Positions 36,128-47,106 of a stretch of 64,000 nt of DNA are shown here, piece by piece. Position numbers and translations under genes: made by a program. The DNA comes from Paulownia fortunei (taxonomy: Eukaryota > Streptophyta > Magnoliopsida > Lamiales > Paulowniaceae): assembly GCA_019321725.1 (NCBI GenBank), contig CM033124.1, positions 9,548,001 to 9,612,000 on the forward strand. The letters run 5' to 3'. Each line of letters begins with the position of its first letter. Position 1 is the first letter of the stretch. Under the pieces are notes generated by a model. The model was not told the DNA's origin. It searched no databases and saw only the letters and a list, made by a program, of their open reading frames with translations.

Positions 36128-38031
36128 TGGATTTTCCCTCAAACACCTTCCTAACACATATGTGGGAGCTCCACTTTACAAAGGAAAAAAAAAAGTGCCC
36201 TCTTTCATGACTTAATTTGCAAAATGGGGAGCAAGCTTCGAGGATGGGAAAAATCAACTGTCTCTTATGGAGGTAGACTTGCTTTAATCAGAAGCACACT
36301 TTCCACTATGCCAATCTTTCTCATTCAAGTCCTCCAACCACCAAAATCTATCCTCCACACCATCGAACAAATTATGGCTAGATTCTTTTGGGGCTCCTAC
36401 GGAGATCAAAGACGGATGCATTGGACTACTTGGAATACAATTTGCAACCTGATTGAAGAATGAGGGTTTGGCATCAAGAAACTCTCAAATGTGGTCCAAG
36501 CTTTTTCATTTAAACTTTGGTGGAGATTTAGAGATCTATCCTCTATTTGGGCTTATTTTATGCTTCAAAAATACTGTGGTTGCACTTATCCTAGTGTAGT
36601 CCAAGTCTCAGTCCATGACAACTCAATCTAGAAATGCATGTGCAAAGTGAGAAAGGAAGCTCAAAACAACATTTTTTGGGTTTTGGGTGATGGGTAGACC
36701 TCATTTTGGTTTTATCACTAGATAGACGATGCACCACTGACAACAACTCTTTACAAAAATATGTCTAGTTATAGTTTAGTAAATTTTTATTGGCGTAATA
36801 AAATGTGGAATGAAACAGACTCAAACATCATGTCCCAAGAACAATTGTTGATATGATTTTAAAAATACCTATTTTTGGAGGATTTAAGGACATCTTGAGA
36901 TGGAAATTAACTTCTCATGGTGACTTTTCAATTTCATCTGCTTGGAACTTCATTAGGATCAGCAAAACCAAAAGACAACTGCTTGGTAATTTATGGAGCC
37001 CTTGTCTCACACCCACTATATCCATCTTTCTATGGAGACTTACACACAATCGGATCCCCGTAAACACTATACTTCAAAAAAAATAGGCTTTGCACTTGCT
37101 TCTAAATGCTTCTGTTGTGGCTCTTCATTAGAGTTAGTGCCATACCTTTTCATCACGAGCGATCAAGCGAGAGCTATTTGGAGACACTTTGCTAACCTCT
37201 TTAACATACAACACCCATAAATAGAAAGCCCTATCCTACTCTTCCAATATTGGAAATTATCATCACCCTACACTAAATCCTTACACATCCGAATCTTAAT
37301 TCATCTTCTTATCCTTAGGTTCTTGTGGACAGAGAGAAATGATGCCAAATACAGAAACAAATGATTCCATACTCATAGAATTATTTGGAAAGTTTATAAT
37401 CACATTTTCTATCTCTTCAAATACATGAAGCTTAACAGGAAACTTTGGCGTGGAGACATAGAAATTGCCAGACATTTTGAGTTTACCTTTCCACCAGAGA
37501 AGCTAAAGAGGGCTCAACATGTAGTATGAAAAAAAAAACAAATATGGGATGGTTTAAACTCAACACTGATGGAGCAGCTAAAAGAGAAACATGACATGCA
37601 GGAGCAGATGGAGTTATCAGATATCACTTGGGCAATGTTATTATAGCATTTCAAGACTTTTTGGGATTCAAAATAGCATGTTTGCTAAAGCCTTTGCATT
37701 CAATAGAGGACTTGAACACGCTAAAGAACAAGGAATTTCTAATATTTGGATAGAACTAGATGTACAGATAGTCATTCAACTCATTTTCTCCACAACACAC
37801 AGACATTGGAGACTTCAAGAGATGTTAGCAAAGAGCAAGTATATCATGAGTCAAATGAAAATTATCATCACACACACTTATAGAGAAGGAAACAAAGTGG
37901 CTAATTTTTTGGCAAAAGAAGCTTACAACACTCGGACCTTAAAGACTTTCACACCTCAACAGAACTTAGGAGTGCTATTGGGACTAATCAGAGTTGAGCA
38001 ACTTGAGTTACCTTTATTCAGAATTTTATAG
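36128..38031 (+). pseudogene. LINE ORF2, C-terminal zinc-binding region and RNase H
   Basis: 36224-36463 carries the conserved plant L1 segment LRGWEKSTVSYGGRLALIRS with MARFFWG. 36853-37220 is the zf-RVT-type region (WSPCLTPTISIFLWRLTHNRIP, then ASKCFCCG). The RNase H domain begins near 37550 with FKLNTDGAAKRE and continues in 37591-38031 with a residue-rich helix, IWIELDVQIVIQLI and HTYREGNKVANFLAKEAY, the His/Asn end motif of ribonuclease H. Stops and shifts break it in at least five places. A C-terminal RNase H occurs in a subset of plant L1 elements. Confidence 0.82.
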
Positions 38032-38240
38032 GGTCTAATGTTATAGAGTCTATACATATGCACGTATACAAATCCCATCACTATGACACAAATGACTCAT
38101 TGTAAAAGGAGTAGTACTCCTAGTTTTACTTTTTTCTTTTGCAAAACTTTGTGTACTACCTATTTTATTAGTTATATATATAGGTCAGGTCATAGCCTTA
38201 GCCCCCTACCTGTGATCGGGTGTTTATATATATATATATA
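38032..38240 (+). other. LINE 3' untranslated region with TA-repeat tail
   Basis: It runs from the last ORF2 stop to a (TA) run at 38226-38240. The phrase CCCCCTACCTGTGATCGGGT precedes the tail. Directly after the tail comes the right copy of the target duplication (38241-38254) and resumed LTR sequence of element A. Confidence 0.7.
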
Positions 38241-39449
38241 AAGTATTTATTATGTCATTGGTATACATAAATAAAAAATCATCACAAAATAAGTACTGTT
38301 TAGATTAAAACTCAAAATAATAATACAATATACTTAAATATTTTTTTCCCTTATAATCGTTTCTCTTCCTCCATAAAGAGGTTCACCATTTTTTCTCAAC
38401 AAAATAAATTTAGAAAGACATAATAAAAGAAGAAAAACTGAAAATATAACAGAAAAAAGAGAATTTATTTCTATTATTACTAGAAAACTTACATTACTAT
38501 AAAACATACATTACTATTAGAAAACTTAGCCTAAAGAAATCCTCTACCACCCCCTCCCCCAATTCTTATAAGCTTAATACATGGCCTATTTATAGTTTTT
38601 GGAGTATGCTAGAAGCCAAACATGTAATAAATGAGTTAAACAATCAAATGGTATGCTAGTTTTCAAAAATTGGTGAGTTGTTAAGCCATGTCTTCTAAAT
38701 TCTCATCTACCCAATTGAATTGTATTTTTATGTCAGATATAGCCAGATTTTGATGATGAGTAAGAACAAAAGTTGTAGATCTTTCTATGTTGATATATTT
38801 TCATATATCATTTTCAAATGTGGCTGCCAGATAAGGGAGATATGGTCAAATTATTAAATCATGTCCAAGAGTCACCCTTCAAAATCAGCAGCACATTGCA
38901 GCATATATTTTACCATTTTAATATATTTTCTCACCATCTAGTCTTCATCAAAATTGTTTATTTATAACATATACAAATTTCAACCCAAAATCAATTTGGG
39001 CTTAAGAGATATGATCCAATTAATAAAATAAGTCAGGATTTGGCTGAATTCTAATCCGAATTTTTTGTGATCCATGTTGTACAACCACTTAGACAAATTT
39101 TATGCTATAATCAAGAATGAATTGAGCTGACATTCCAATATAAAGTTATAGTTCTATCTCTTGACTTTTAAATGGAGCAAGATTTTCATATTCATAGGGC
39201 TTTTAATCATGGAGTTATGCCCAAAATACAAAAATTGTACAAGTCTGAAAGCATGCTTCTTTTGATCCAATGAAATATTATCTTTCAACTTTTTCATGAC
39301 ACGTGTTGTTTTCTTCGATTTTATTTTGGCTCTTTTTTATCCTTTTTTGTTCATGATTCCCTAAAATAAAACATTAATAAAACAATAATATTAACAAAAA
39401 AAAATATAAAGAATTTAGTATAAAAATATGTCAAAATATGCACTTATCA
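38241..39449 (-). repeat. Element A 5' LTR, outer segment
   Basis: It matches 1870-3091 of the 3' LTR, starting exactly where 10132-10606 left off, and ends CACTTATCA next to AGTGT. Seen alone it looks like a truncated solo LTR; the matching break point and flanking duplication show that it is the other half of A's 5' LTR. Confidence 0.9.
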
Positions 39450-39454
39450 AGTGT
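39450..39454. repeat. Target-site duplication of element A, right copy (AGTGT)
   Basis: Exact match to 1392-1396. Confidence 0.9.
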
Positions 39455-39720
39455 GTAGTCTCCAATCAAAATTGCATTTTCCCAAGAGGTATTATCTTCA
39501 TCATTAGCTACTTTGAGAAGATGGAAGTTCAAGTCAATTTATTACTACTTTCTCAAGAGGGTTAGTTTGATGTCTTCAGGAGTGTTATTTTGCAAATTAT
39601 TGTTTCTTGACATATCCATAACAGATTTCTCCATGCGTTATAGAACTCTTCTTTATAGTGTAGCACTACCTAGAGCATCTTATACGCTTTCATAACCATA
39701 TTACAGTGGTGCCTCACAAG
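39455..39720 (-). pseudogene. Older coding relic, 5' part (right flank of element A)
   Basis: On the minus strand a frame reads from a Met codon at 39632-39634 through stops near 39530-39540, then stays open into the AGTGT at the edge of A and, on the other side of A, down to 1193. It includes ANDEDNTSWENAILIGDY. The protein family was not recognised. Upstream a piece reading VLHYKEEFYNAWRN suggests that the coding sequence began further right. Confidence 0.42.
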
Positions 39721-39793
39721 CCAATTAGTTTGGCCATTTGTTCTTGTAGATATTTTTTTTTATTTTAATATTAATTAGTGACAAACTTAATTC

Positions 39794-40103
39794 AACATTA
39801 CTAAAATCAGAAGAAGTCCCTACACCATACATAGACACGAAGCATAATAGCACATAGGATAACGACTATGAAATATGTTTTTATAACTTTGGTCTTAAAA
39901 ACATTCCAAGTCGAGAATTCATTGAGATGGGATATTAATGTGTCCATCAACATTACTAAAATCAGATGAAGTCCCTATACCATATATAGACACGAGGCAT
40001 AATAGCACATAGGATAACGATCATGAAATATGTTTCTATAACTTTGGTCTTAAAAATATTCCAAGTCGAGAATTCATTGAGATTAGATATTAATGTGTCC
40101 ATC
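39794..40103. repeat. 155-bp tandem duplication
   Basis: 39794-39948 and 39949-40103 are two head-to-tail copies, both starting AACATTACTAAAATCAG and ending TGTGTCCATCAA, differing at about a dozen bases. No frame crosses them. The sequence around 40110-40330 resembles retroelement LTR or leader sequence in composition, but no partner is present in the window. Confidence 0.88.
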
Positions 40104-42145
40104 AAGACTTGTGCCTATGATGTAGGCTTAAAAGGATAACCTCGCTTTATAGACTTCAATATAGTCACAATACTGCATATATACGAATGCTTATTATGGA
40201 ACAAGTATACTGAACAATTTCACCCAAAATTTCCAATTTGAAACATTAATTATCTATTGGGAACCACTATAACCTTGTGCACGACATACGACACTTTAAT
40301 TTATTTCCAATTGCATGAAATCACAAAGAGAATATGTTAGGTTCATTATCTTCGTGTATGGAGGTTAATAAGTAGTCAATAAAGGATCTATCACTTATCT
40401 AGATGAATAGGTGCATCTCTTATAGTTTGTAAATCTACTTGACCTTGGAATCTTTTGCTAATGTTGGATGAAAATTAGACGAGAATTTTCTAATTTTCAT
40501 TGGAGTTAAACTACTATAATTTTTTTAAAAAAATCTACTTATGCCTAGGTAGGAGGTTTGGCATAGACCCCTACTCGTTTATTAACAAAATAAATGAGAG
40601 TACATACAAATCAAAAGCGAATAAACAAGGAGTACTACTATTTTCCATATATCAAATTTTATAAAACTAAACATAATATATTTTTGGAAATCAAAAAGAT
40701 GGAAATCTAAATCTATATAATTTTGAAATGCCTACAATACTTCTATGTAAATATTGAGATCAATGGTGCCTAATGACTAAAGATCACGAACAAAATTAGC
40801 ACACCAATCATGGCCTAATTTGCCTCACGATAAATGTGTGAAAAAATTATGTGCATTTCATTCCTTAATTATTGGATTTGTAGGAACAAATGTTGAAGCT
40901 TCCAATGACTTAAAAACTTGATTGCATCAAGATCAGTCTAAGTCATTCCAAATACATAAATCCAACCAAATCTATTTCCTAGATATTTTCTTCCATTTTT
41001 TCCCAAATATATGAGAGTGAAAGAATTCAATTGAATGTTTGACACGTGTTTGGTTAAGTTTTGAAGTGGGACATTTGTTGATGTTCACATTTTTAAGAAT
41101 AAAGGGCATATATTAATGTCTGTCAATTCAATAATACCAAAAACACAACTTTTCCATGATAAATAGTACAAATATTCCTAAAGAATTCATGCATAATTAC
41201 TTGTTAGGGGTTTTAGGTTTTGGCTCAATGAAAATACTTCAATACTTAAGTTAGAATTAATTTTCAAAAAGTATTTTCAAAAGAATGTGTTGAATATTGA
41301 ATGCATATCACAACCTTGTCTTGAAGCCGATATATAGAATAAGAAGGATGTAATTGTCTTGAAGCCCATGTATAAGAAGGATGTAACCCTCTTTTAACTA
41401 TAGCTAAAATCTCCTCTGAGTAAGAATCCATATTTACCACAGTTATGACTCAGGGCTTACATCATAATAGGAAACAATCCTCCAAGCATCTAGGCCTTCT
41501 AGAATAGTTAATTGGACCTTTGTCATTGATTAGTACGGACTAATAAATATGGTTAATCGTAATCCTAATTACAAGTATGGGTTGATGCCCATTTCTATCC
41601 GTTTTATTCAACCTGCCTTATAATCTCAGTAGCTCAACCAAAAATCCTGAGCCATCTCTTGGGGCTAATCTAAGTGTTGGTCCCAAGTGGTATAAAAGAG
41701 TTTTGGAAGAGATAAGGAAGAGATTAAATAGATCTTTCAAAACTTTTTTTGCCCTTTTCAAAATGCCAATGTTTGAATTTAATCCTCAACTCTTTTAAAG
41801 TCTTGTCGCCCGGTTTTGTTTAAGTTAACAATTACAATGTTGATCAATTTGGTTGTTATAGTTGGTCAATTTGGTTGTTCTAGTTGGTTTGAACCTTCGA
41901 GAATAACTTAATGAGTTTCAGAGTTATGCCGTAAAAATTAATTAAACACTTGGATACATCGATGACAGTTTTTATATGTTGTAATGTATAATGCAATTTA
42001 ATAATACAAACAGATAAACATTACTTTAGGTAAATCAAACTATGAAAATGTGAAGTGCAAACATATATTCCCCAATATATTTTTTCAAAATATATTTTCT
42101 AAAATATTTTTCCCAATATATTTCAAAAGAAACCCAAACAAAACA
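40104..42145. other. Intergenic, decayed repeats
   Basis: There is no supportable gene. 40915-41110 is related to the flanks of element E (49272-49351 joined to 57183-57305). 41316-41390 contains a short tandem duplication beginning TTGTCTTGAAGCC. The rest is AT-rich and unassigned. Confidence 0.5.
40915..41110. repeat. Dispersed repeat copy F1
   Basis: It includes TTGCATCAA, then CAAATCTATTTC and GGGACATTTGTTG in the same order and spacing as the sequence interrupted by element E. The copies are well diverged. Its nature is unknown. Confidence 0.55.
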
Positions 42146-42148
42146 TTA
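42146..42148. repeat. MITE target duplication, left copy (TTA)
   Basis: TTA precedes the terminal repeat GGCCTCGTTTG and recurs at 42638-42640. Confidence 0.7.
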
Positions 42149-42637
42149 GGCCTCGTTTGTTTTCCTCTTTAGTGAGAGCTTTTTTATTTTTTATTATTTT
42201 AAAAATATAAATCATATTTGTTTTATTCGATCTCATTAAAATAATTCATTTTATCTTCTTATCTGCCCACTTAAAATATTTTCCAACCTTACTACTCCTA
42301 TTTTCAAACTTACTCTTATAAAATATCAATCAACATTCCTCTTCAACGAATCATCTACAATTTTAATATGGGATCTACCACTCAAAATTTATTCTACTAA
42401 ACTATCTAACTCGCATAAAAAATTAATTACAGACTCCACCATTATCAAAATCATATAATATTTTGGAAATAATTCTATTGAAAATAATGAACCAAACTTA
42501 ATTTCATTCTCAACCCTATAAATTTTTTATCTGAAAATAATTATCTAAATATATTTTTAATTTCACAAAATACCAATAAAACTTTATTAGAAATGCTGAA
42601 AATGACAATTTTCAGTGGAAAGAAAACCAAACGAGCC
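42149..42637. mobile_element. Tourist/PIF-Harbinger-like MITE (489 bp)
   Basis: The left end GGCCTCGTTTGTTTTCC and right end GAAAACCAAACGAGCC form imperfect terminal inverted repeats, and TTA flanks both sides. GGCC-rich ends followed by GTTTG and a TTA/TAA duplication fit the Tourist group of PIF/Harbinger-derived MITEs. The interior is AT-rich with no coding capacity. It abuts the stop codon of the CASP-like gene and so supplies at least the start of its 3' untranslated region. Confidence 0.78.
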
Positions 42638-42640
42638 TTA
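42638..42640. repeat. MITE target duplication, right copy; also the CASP-like stop codon
   Basis: TTA on the plus strand is TAA on the minus strand, the stop codon ending SLSLPKRT. Insertion duplicated the stop triplet, so the reading frame end was preserved. Confidence 0.75.
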
Positions 42641-45577
42641 GGTTCTCTTGGGGAGAGACAATGAAGAAAAGATAGATGAGACGGCGGAGAATATGAATCC
42701 GATAAAGAGAAGGCTAGCTGCTGCATTTGCCTTGTTTAGAAATCTATCGGTGGCGGAATCATTCCCTGGAGCGCGGTTCAAATCCACGGTTAGTCCAAAC
42801 CCTGCGGCTGCTCCTGTTGCCAACATGTAGGACAATGCCTGCATGGTGCAAAGAAAAAAGTATTGGCATTCCCACTTTTTATTTTTATTTTCTTAATTTA
42901 GACATTTGCTTCTTTAATTGCATAAACTTTGGAAAAATTACTAAGTTTTGTAAAGATAAATGGCATATTCAATCATTCATGAAATTATTTTTTGGTCCGA
43001 AACCCATTCTATCAACTTTTTATTCCAAAAAATTCAACAATTAATTTTTGCAATATTTTCCGGATGAAATAACTATTGAATTTCTTACAATAAGAAATCT
43101 TTTATTTAATGATTTTCAATTTTTTAAATTATTTTTTAACTAAATTTATCTGTTTGTAGTAAAAAGTTTTTCAAAACTTAATTTATGAACTTTGGAATTG
43201 ATTTTTTTGGTCTGTTCATTCAATTTAAATGCTAAAATTATTTCTACAATAATTTATATATTTAAAAATTCAATAACCTTATTTTCATAGAAAAATCAAA
43301 TTCATTAAAATTAAAATCATCATTTGTACAAATTAATATATAAAACCTAAAGAAAAATTTTCTTAAGAACAATTTAGTAACTGTTGGTTTTTTTTTTTTT
43401 AAATGAAATGTTGATGGAATTAGTATTTTGAATTAAAAAATATTTTGACGCATTTTTTAATTTAAATTTTATTTCAAAATATTTTAGTGATTTACCCCAA
43501 TCTATTTGAGCGCGCAACTCAAATGCATAAGTAGTAAGTTAACAAATATTGATGTATAAAATTAAAGCTCTTCAAGTAAGCGTCGCTTCTTATATGCCCA
43601 TACGTGAATATTCTAATTGACTTTTATTTTGGTATCCAAGAATTTAGATATATTTATTTTATTGAATTTAGAAAAATATAGTTACATATCTTTATCTAAA
43701 AGAGTTCAATATATGTCTAAAATCCTATTATGGTAGTTTATATTTTAATTTAAATTCAAATAAGCAGATTAAAAAATTTCATGTCTCTATTTTTATATTT
43801 GTGGTGGAAATTCAATACTTTTAATTTTTCAATATGAATTATTGAAATTATCTATATATCTCTTATTTTCACATTTTGAATTAAAAAATCATTTTATCAT
43901 GTCTTGGTACCGGATCGAAACTACTATTACACATTGTATAAAATCCTTTTAAGTTTAAAATTGTAGAAATATGAATTTTCGGTAAAGTATACGCACTAAA
44001 ATATGTTATTTCTTAAAAAATCATCGATAAATGTAATATTCTTTTCTTCTTTAAAGTATAAAAAATAATATACGTAAAACCATATATACCTTGTCTCCAT
44101 AAAAGTCAACGAGAGTCAAGCCATCACCCCCAAGCCGATTTCCAGTGCTCACATAAAATATTGTAAATGCAGCTTGAAGGAGTGTATAGGCGATTCCAAT
44201 GACGCCAGTGGCCAACATGTAACTGCATCATGTTAAATATATATTATTACAATAAAAGGTCTTAATTGTATAATTTTCGTTTAATTAAATTAAATTTTAA
44301 TACAATACTGAATATATTATTTCAAAATATTCACTAATGTCAAACAACATTACACATACACATGTGATTTGAAAGTTTCATAACAACAAAATTAAAAAAA
44401 AAAACAGATAATAAATTAATCAAAAATTAAATAATTTGACTTAGAAGGTGTTTGGTTGAACTTATAAACTTTTCAAAATATCTTATAATTTATTTAAAAG
44501 TTTATAAGTTGTCAAAAAATATTTGATAATTTTTTTTTTGAAAGAGTTTATAAAATAAATAAAAAAAATTATTTGAGAGCTTGTAAGCTTCTAAAAAAAA
44601 TACCCCCATCTCAACTTATTTTTAAGATCTTATTTTAATAAAAAATTTAATTTTAATTGTAAAATTATCCAAATATTTTAACAACTTAATTTTAAAATAA
44701 AATTTAATATCTTATAAAATATAGGAAGTTATAAGATCTTTTAAATAAGATTAGTTAAGCACGCTCATAATAATATAGCATGCTATAAAGCAAACTATAT
44801 ACTTTATAAACTCATCTCATTAAATTTATAAACCACATATATTTTGTTTTCATATTATTTTTTAAAAAAATAAATAAATAGGTGCATTATCATTACAACC
44901 CCGTCATCTAATTGGAATAATTTACATAAAACTTCTCTTTTGATAATTTTCTACTTATCCCTATATGACAATCAAACAGTAATCTTTCCAGAATTTTTTT
45001 TCGTCAAATTCTAAAAGCTTATTTTTTTCAATTCAACAAATTCATGAATAATTTAGATTGCCCAATATTTAAAACTAAAAATAACTCCAATGTTATTTAA
45101 TAATTGTAATTAATCTCAATAATGAAGCATATATGATAAAATTAAAAAAAAAAAAACATGTAAGAGTACTTGGATTAAAACATGAAACCTTGCACTTGAA
45201 GGACCTAATTATATTCTTGCCCTTTTGATGCTAATGCTCACCATCATTTGGTTTCCATCTTATTTTTCGTTATTTATAAAAAATGATTTTACCTTGAATT
45301 CGAATTCAAATTCACACCTCCATAATTTTCTATAATATTTTTAATATATTTTTAGATAAACCAACATATAATTAATAAGATAAACATATATGATTGAATA
45401 TACTCACCGATAAGCATAAAAATCATTGAATGTGATTTTAACTTCAACTATGCCCGTACTGGTCGTAGCGGTGTTGGTGGCGATGACGATCACAGATACG
45501 AGTAAGGCAATAAAAGTGAGCACCCGAACAATAAGTGCCACAACCGGTGAGACTGCTGTGGATGGTGGCGGCGCCAT
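42638..45577 (-). CDS. CASP-like membrane protein, three exons (167 aa)
   Basis: Exon 1 is 45408-45577 (ATG at 45577, donor GTGAGT), exon 2 is 44090-44222 (acceptor GATGCAG, donor GTATAT) and exon 3 is 42638-42838 (acceptor CATGCAG, stop TAA). Exon lengths 170, 133 and 201 keep one frame of 167 residues. The product has four membrane segments: [20 protein letters not shown], then [19 protein letters not shown], then [20 protein letters not shown], then [18 protein letters not shown]. The Arg in segment 1 and Asp in segment 3 are the conserved pair of the CASP/MARVEL-like family, plasma-membrane scaffold proteins of which CASPs organise the Casparian strip. Length is slightly short but normal for CASPL proteins; the N-terminal cytosolic tail is only about ten residues. 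Its specific role cannot be told from sequence. No break is visible, so it may be expressed. Confidence 0.9.
44448..44765. mobile_element. Possible hAT-like MITE in intron 1
   Basis: The left edge contains GGTGTTTGGTTGAACTTATAA and the right edge, read inverted, GCGTGCTTAACTAATCTTAT. These are loosely complementary ends of the 'GTGTTTGG' type around an AT-rich core with internal self-complementary TTATAA stretches. No clear 8-bp duplication was found. Confidence 0.35.
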
Positions 45578-45670
45578 CGTCGGACGATCGATGATGCTTG
45601 TGTGTATATGTGATGATATCTCCACTTATACTACAAATTAGTTCTTGCGCTTATAATATACATAGCTCTT

Positions 45671-45680
45671 CAATTTATAG
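45671..45680 (-). promoter_or_regulatory. Putative TATA box of the CASP-like gene
   Basis: The minus strand reads CTATAAATTG, about 95 bases upstream of the ATG at 45577. This would place transcription start near 45640-45650 and give a 5' leader of about 70 bases without an upstream ATG. Confidence 0.55.
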
Positions 45681-46013
45681 ACTTATTTTAGTTGTGTGTA
45701 GCCTCTTTGCCTAGGCCAGTCGACAGCGACATTGTACTAATCGTAATAGGGCAAGTCAATTAGAATATGTAGTACAAGTGAGGATAGTTTACTTTGAATC
45801 TTTTGTCCTAATCAAAGATGCAGGAAATATATTTTCCTTGGTGTGGCACTTAAGTCTTTTGGCTAATTATATAAAAAAGAAAAAAATCATAATAAAATAT
45901 TTTTTGAAATTTATAAGAATGAAATGGTATTGGATATTTTATAACCTCTAATATTATACTGGTTTTATCTTAAAATATGTTGAGTGATTAGTTTGGATCA
46001 AATAAATGAAAAG

Positions 46014-46375
46014 AATATAAGATATTTACAGTTATATAATAAGAGAATCGATAATTCGTGAGATCAAACTATAATTGAGTCGTTTGATCGTGGTCATCTT
46101 CTGTTTTTTTTTTTTTTTACTAAATAAGGTTTATAAGATGTTTTTTTTTTTTTTACTACAAAATAAATTTAGACAAAAATCATCTTGTGTTAAAATAATT
46201 TCAGAATTCGGACAGTTACATAGTAAGAGAATTGTTAATTAGTTTATTTGGTCAAACTACAATTAATCGTTTGAGTCTTATTCTTTCTTCTAAACTTATT
46301 TACAAGTTGTTTTTCTATTGCAATATAAGTTTAGATAAAAACCCTCTGTATTAAAGTAATTTTAGAATTTGGATT
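46014..46375. repeat. Decayed tandem repeat, about two units of 185 bp
   Basis: Both units contain CAGTTA-ATA-TAAGAGAAT, then TCAAACTA-AATT...CGTTTGA and a T-run followed by AAATTTAGA-like sequence. The copies are strongly diverged and boundaries are approximate. Confidence 0.5.
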
Positions 46376-47106
46376 ATCGAGTGTAATTATTTTTTAATTG
46401 TTTTTCACAACAATTTTAAAATTAAAAAAGAAATATCAAATTTTGAAAACTTTTTAATCTATGTTTAGTGGTTCCTTTTGATGTATATTTAGCATAATTT
46501 TGTAAGACGGATGATGGAAATAGTGAAAAATAAACGTTTAATTACATCCCCTTTGGTTTTTTATTTGGTCATAACTTTTACTTGGTTGAAGAAGTCTTAA
46601 ATATTAAGTGATAAAAAATGACTTTAAAATGTCAACGGCAAAGCATTTTCAACGTAAAATGAAAGGGAATAAAGAAGGAAGTTTCAACAATTGCTGCGTC
46701 AACGCGGCGTCGTCCGGCGAAGGAGTTTAGATTCTTTTACAAGCATTGATTCGTTCACATTGGGTTCTTGTGGAAATTGTACGTAGGTTTTAAGCGTAGA
46801 ACGGAGACTCAAATACGAAGAAATTCCCCCTCATTGATTTTTACTACTTTATATTTTTAGTGAAAATAAAATTAAATAAATTAGCAGACCTTTTTAAGTA
46901 ATATTTTTATTAATAACAAGTGAGCTATTCGATTCTCTAAAATCAACTACTCGCTAGGTATTTTTTGTTAAATGAGTTTTGTTTGCGATACAAGCAAATT
47001 GTTAGACATACATGAATTGTTCAAACAAAAACCTCCGTAATCTTATTTGTATGATCCATTTGAAGCTTCTTCTAACTATCTATATTTTCACGAGTTCGCT
47101 TCAAAT

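Larger units (their letters stand above)
10607..38240 (+). mobile_element. L1-type LINE with C-terminal RNase H, split by two LTR elements
   Basis: A plus-strand non-LTR retrotransposon inserted in the 5' LTR of element A. Its own sequence is 10607-13178, 21989-23227 and 34953-38240, about 7.1 kb, the size of a full-length plant L1. Order: pyrimidine-rich 5' region; ORF1 with an RNA-binding domain and zinc knuckle; ORF2 with AP-type endonuclease, reverse transcriptase, a zinc-binding C-terminal region and RNase H; then a 3' region ending in TA repeats. All frames contain stops. The two insertions inside it are the Copia element and Athila-type element B. Confidence 0.87.
1397..39449 (-). mobile_element. 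Element A: Athila-type Gypsy LTR retrotransposon, split by a LINE
   Basis: A minus-strand element. Its 3' LTR is 1397-3091, its internal region 3092-10131, and its 5' LTR is broken into 10132-10606 and 38241-39449 by insertion of a LINE. LTR edges are TGATAAGTG (element start, at the right) and an end complementary to TGCTAC. The primer site resembles the 3' end of tRNA-Asp, as in Athila elements. Domain order in element sense is gag, protease, reverse transcriptase, RNase H, integrase, then a captured LOG-like fragment. All frames carry stops and frameshifts, so it is dead. Its own sequence is about 10.4 kb; the remainder of the span is later insertions. Confidence 0.88.

Noticed and set aside
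38241..39449. Truncated solo LTR downstream of the LINE
   Set aside because: Its break point continues 10132-10606 exactly and AGTGT flanks the reunited element, so it is the second half of element A's 5' LTR.
40600..41050. Minus-strand pseudogene of an enzyme such as a BAHD acyltransferase
   Set aside because: A few suggestive residues only; no HxxxD or DFGWG motif could be found, and the region matches a dispersed repeat instead.
42727..43044. Plus-strand 105-codon frame over exon 3
   Set aside because: It is antisense to the CASP-like exon 3 and intron 2 and has no family features.
45578..45625. N-terminal extension of the CASP-like protein
   Set aside because: The longer frame would start at a GTG codon (45623-45625). 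The first ATG is at 45577, and the upstream codons lie in the likely 5' leader.
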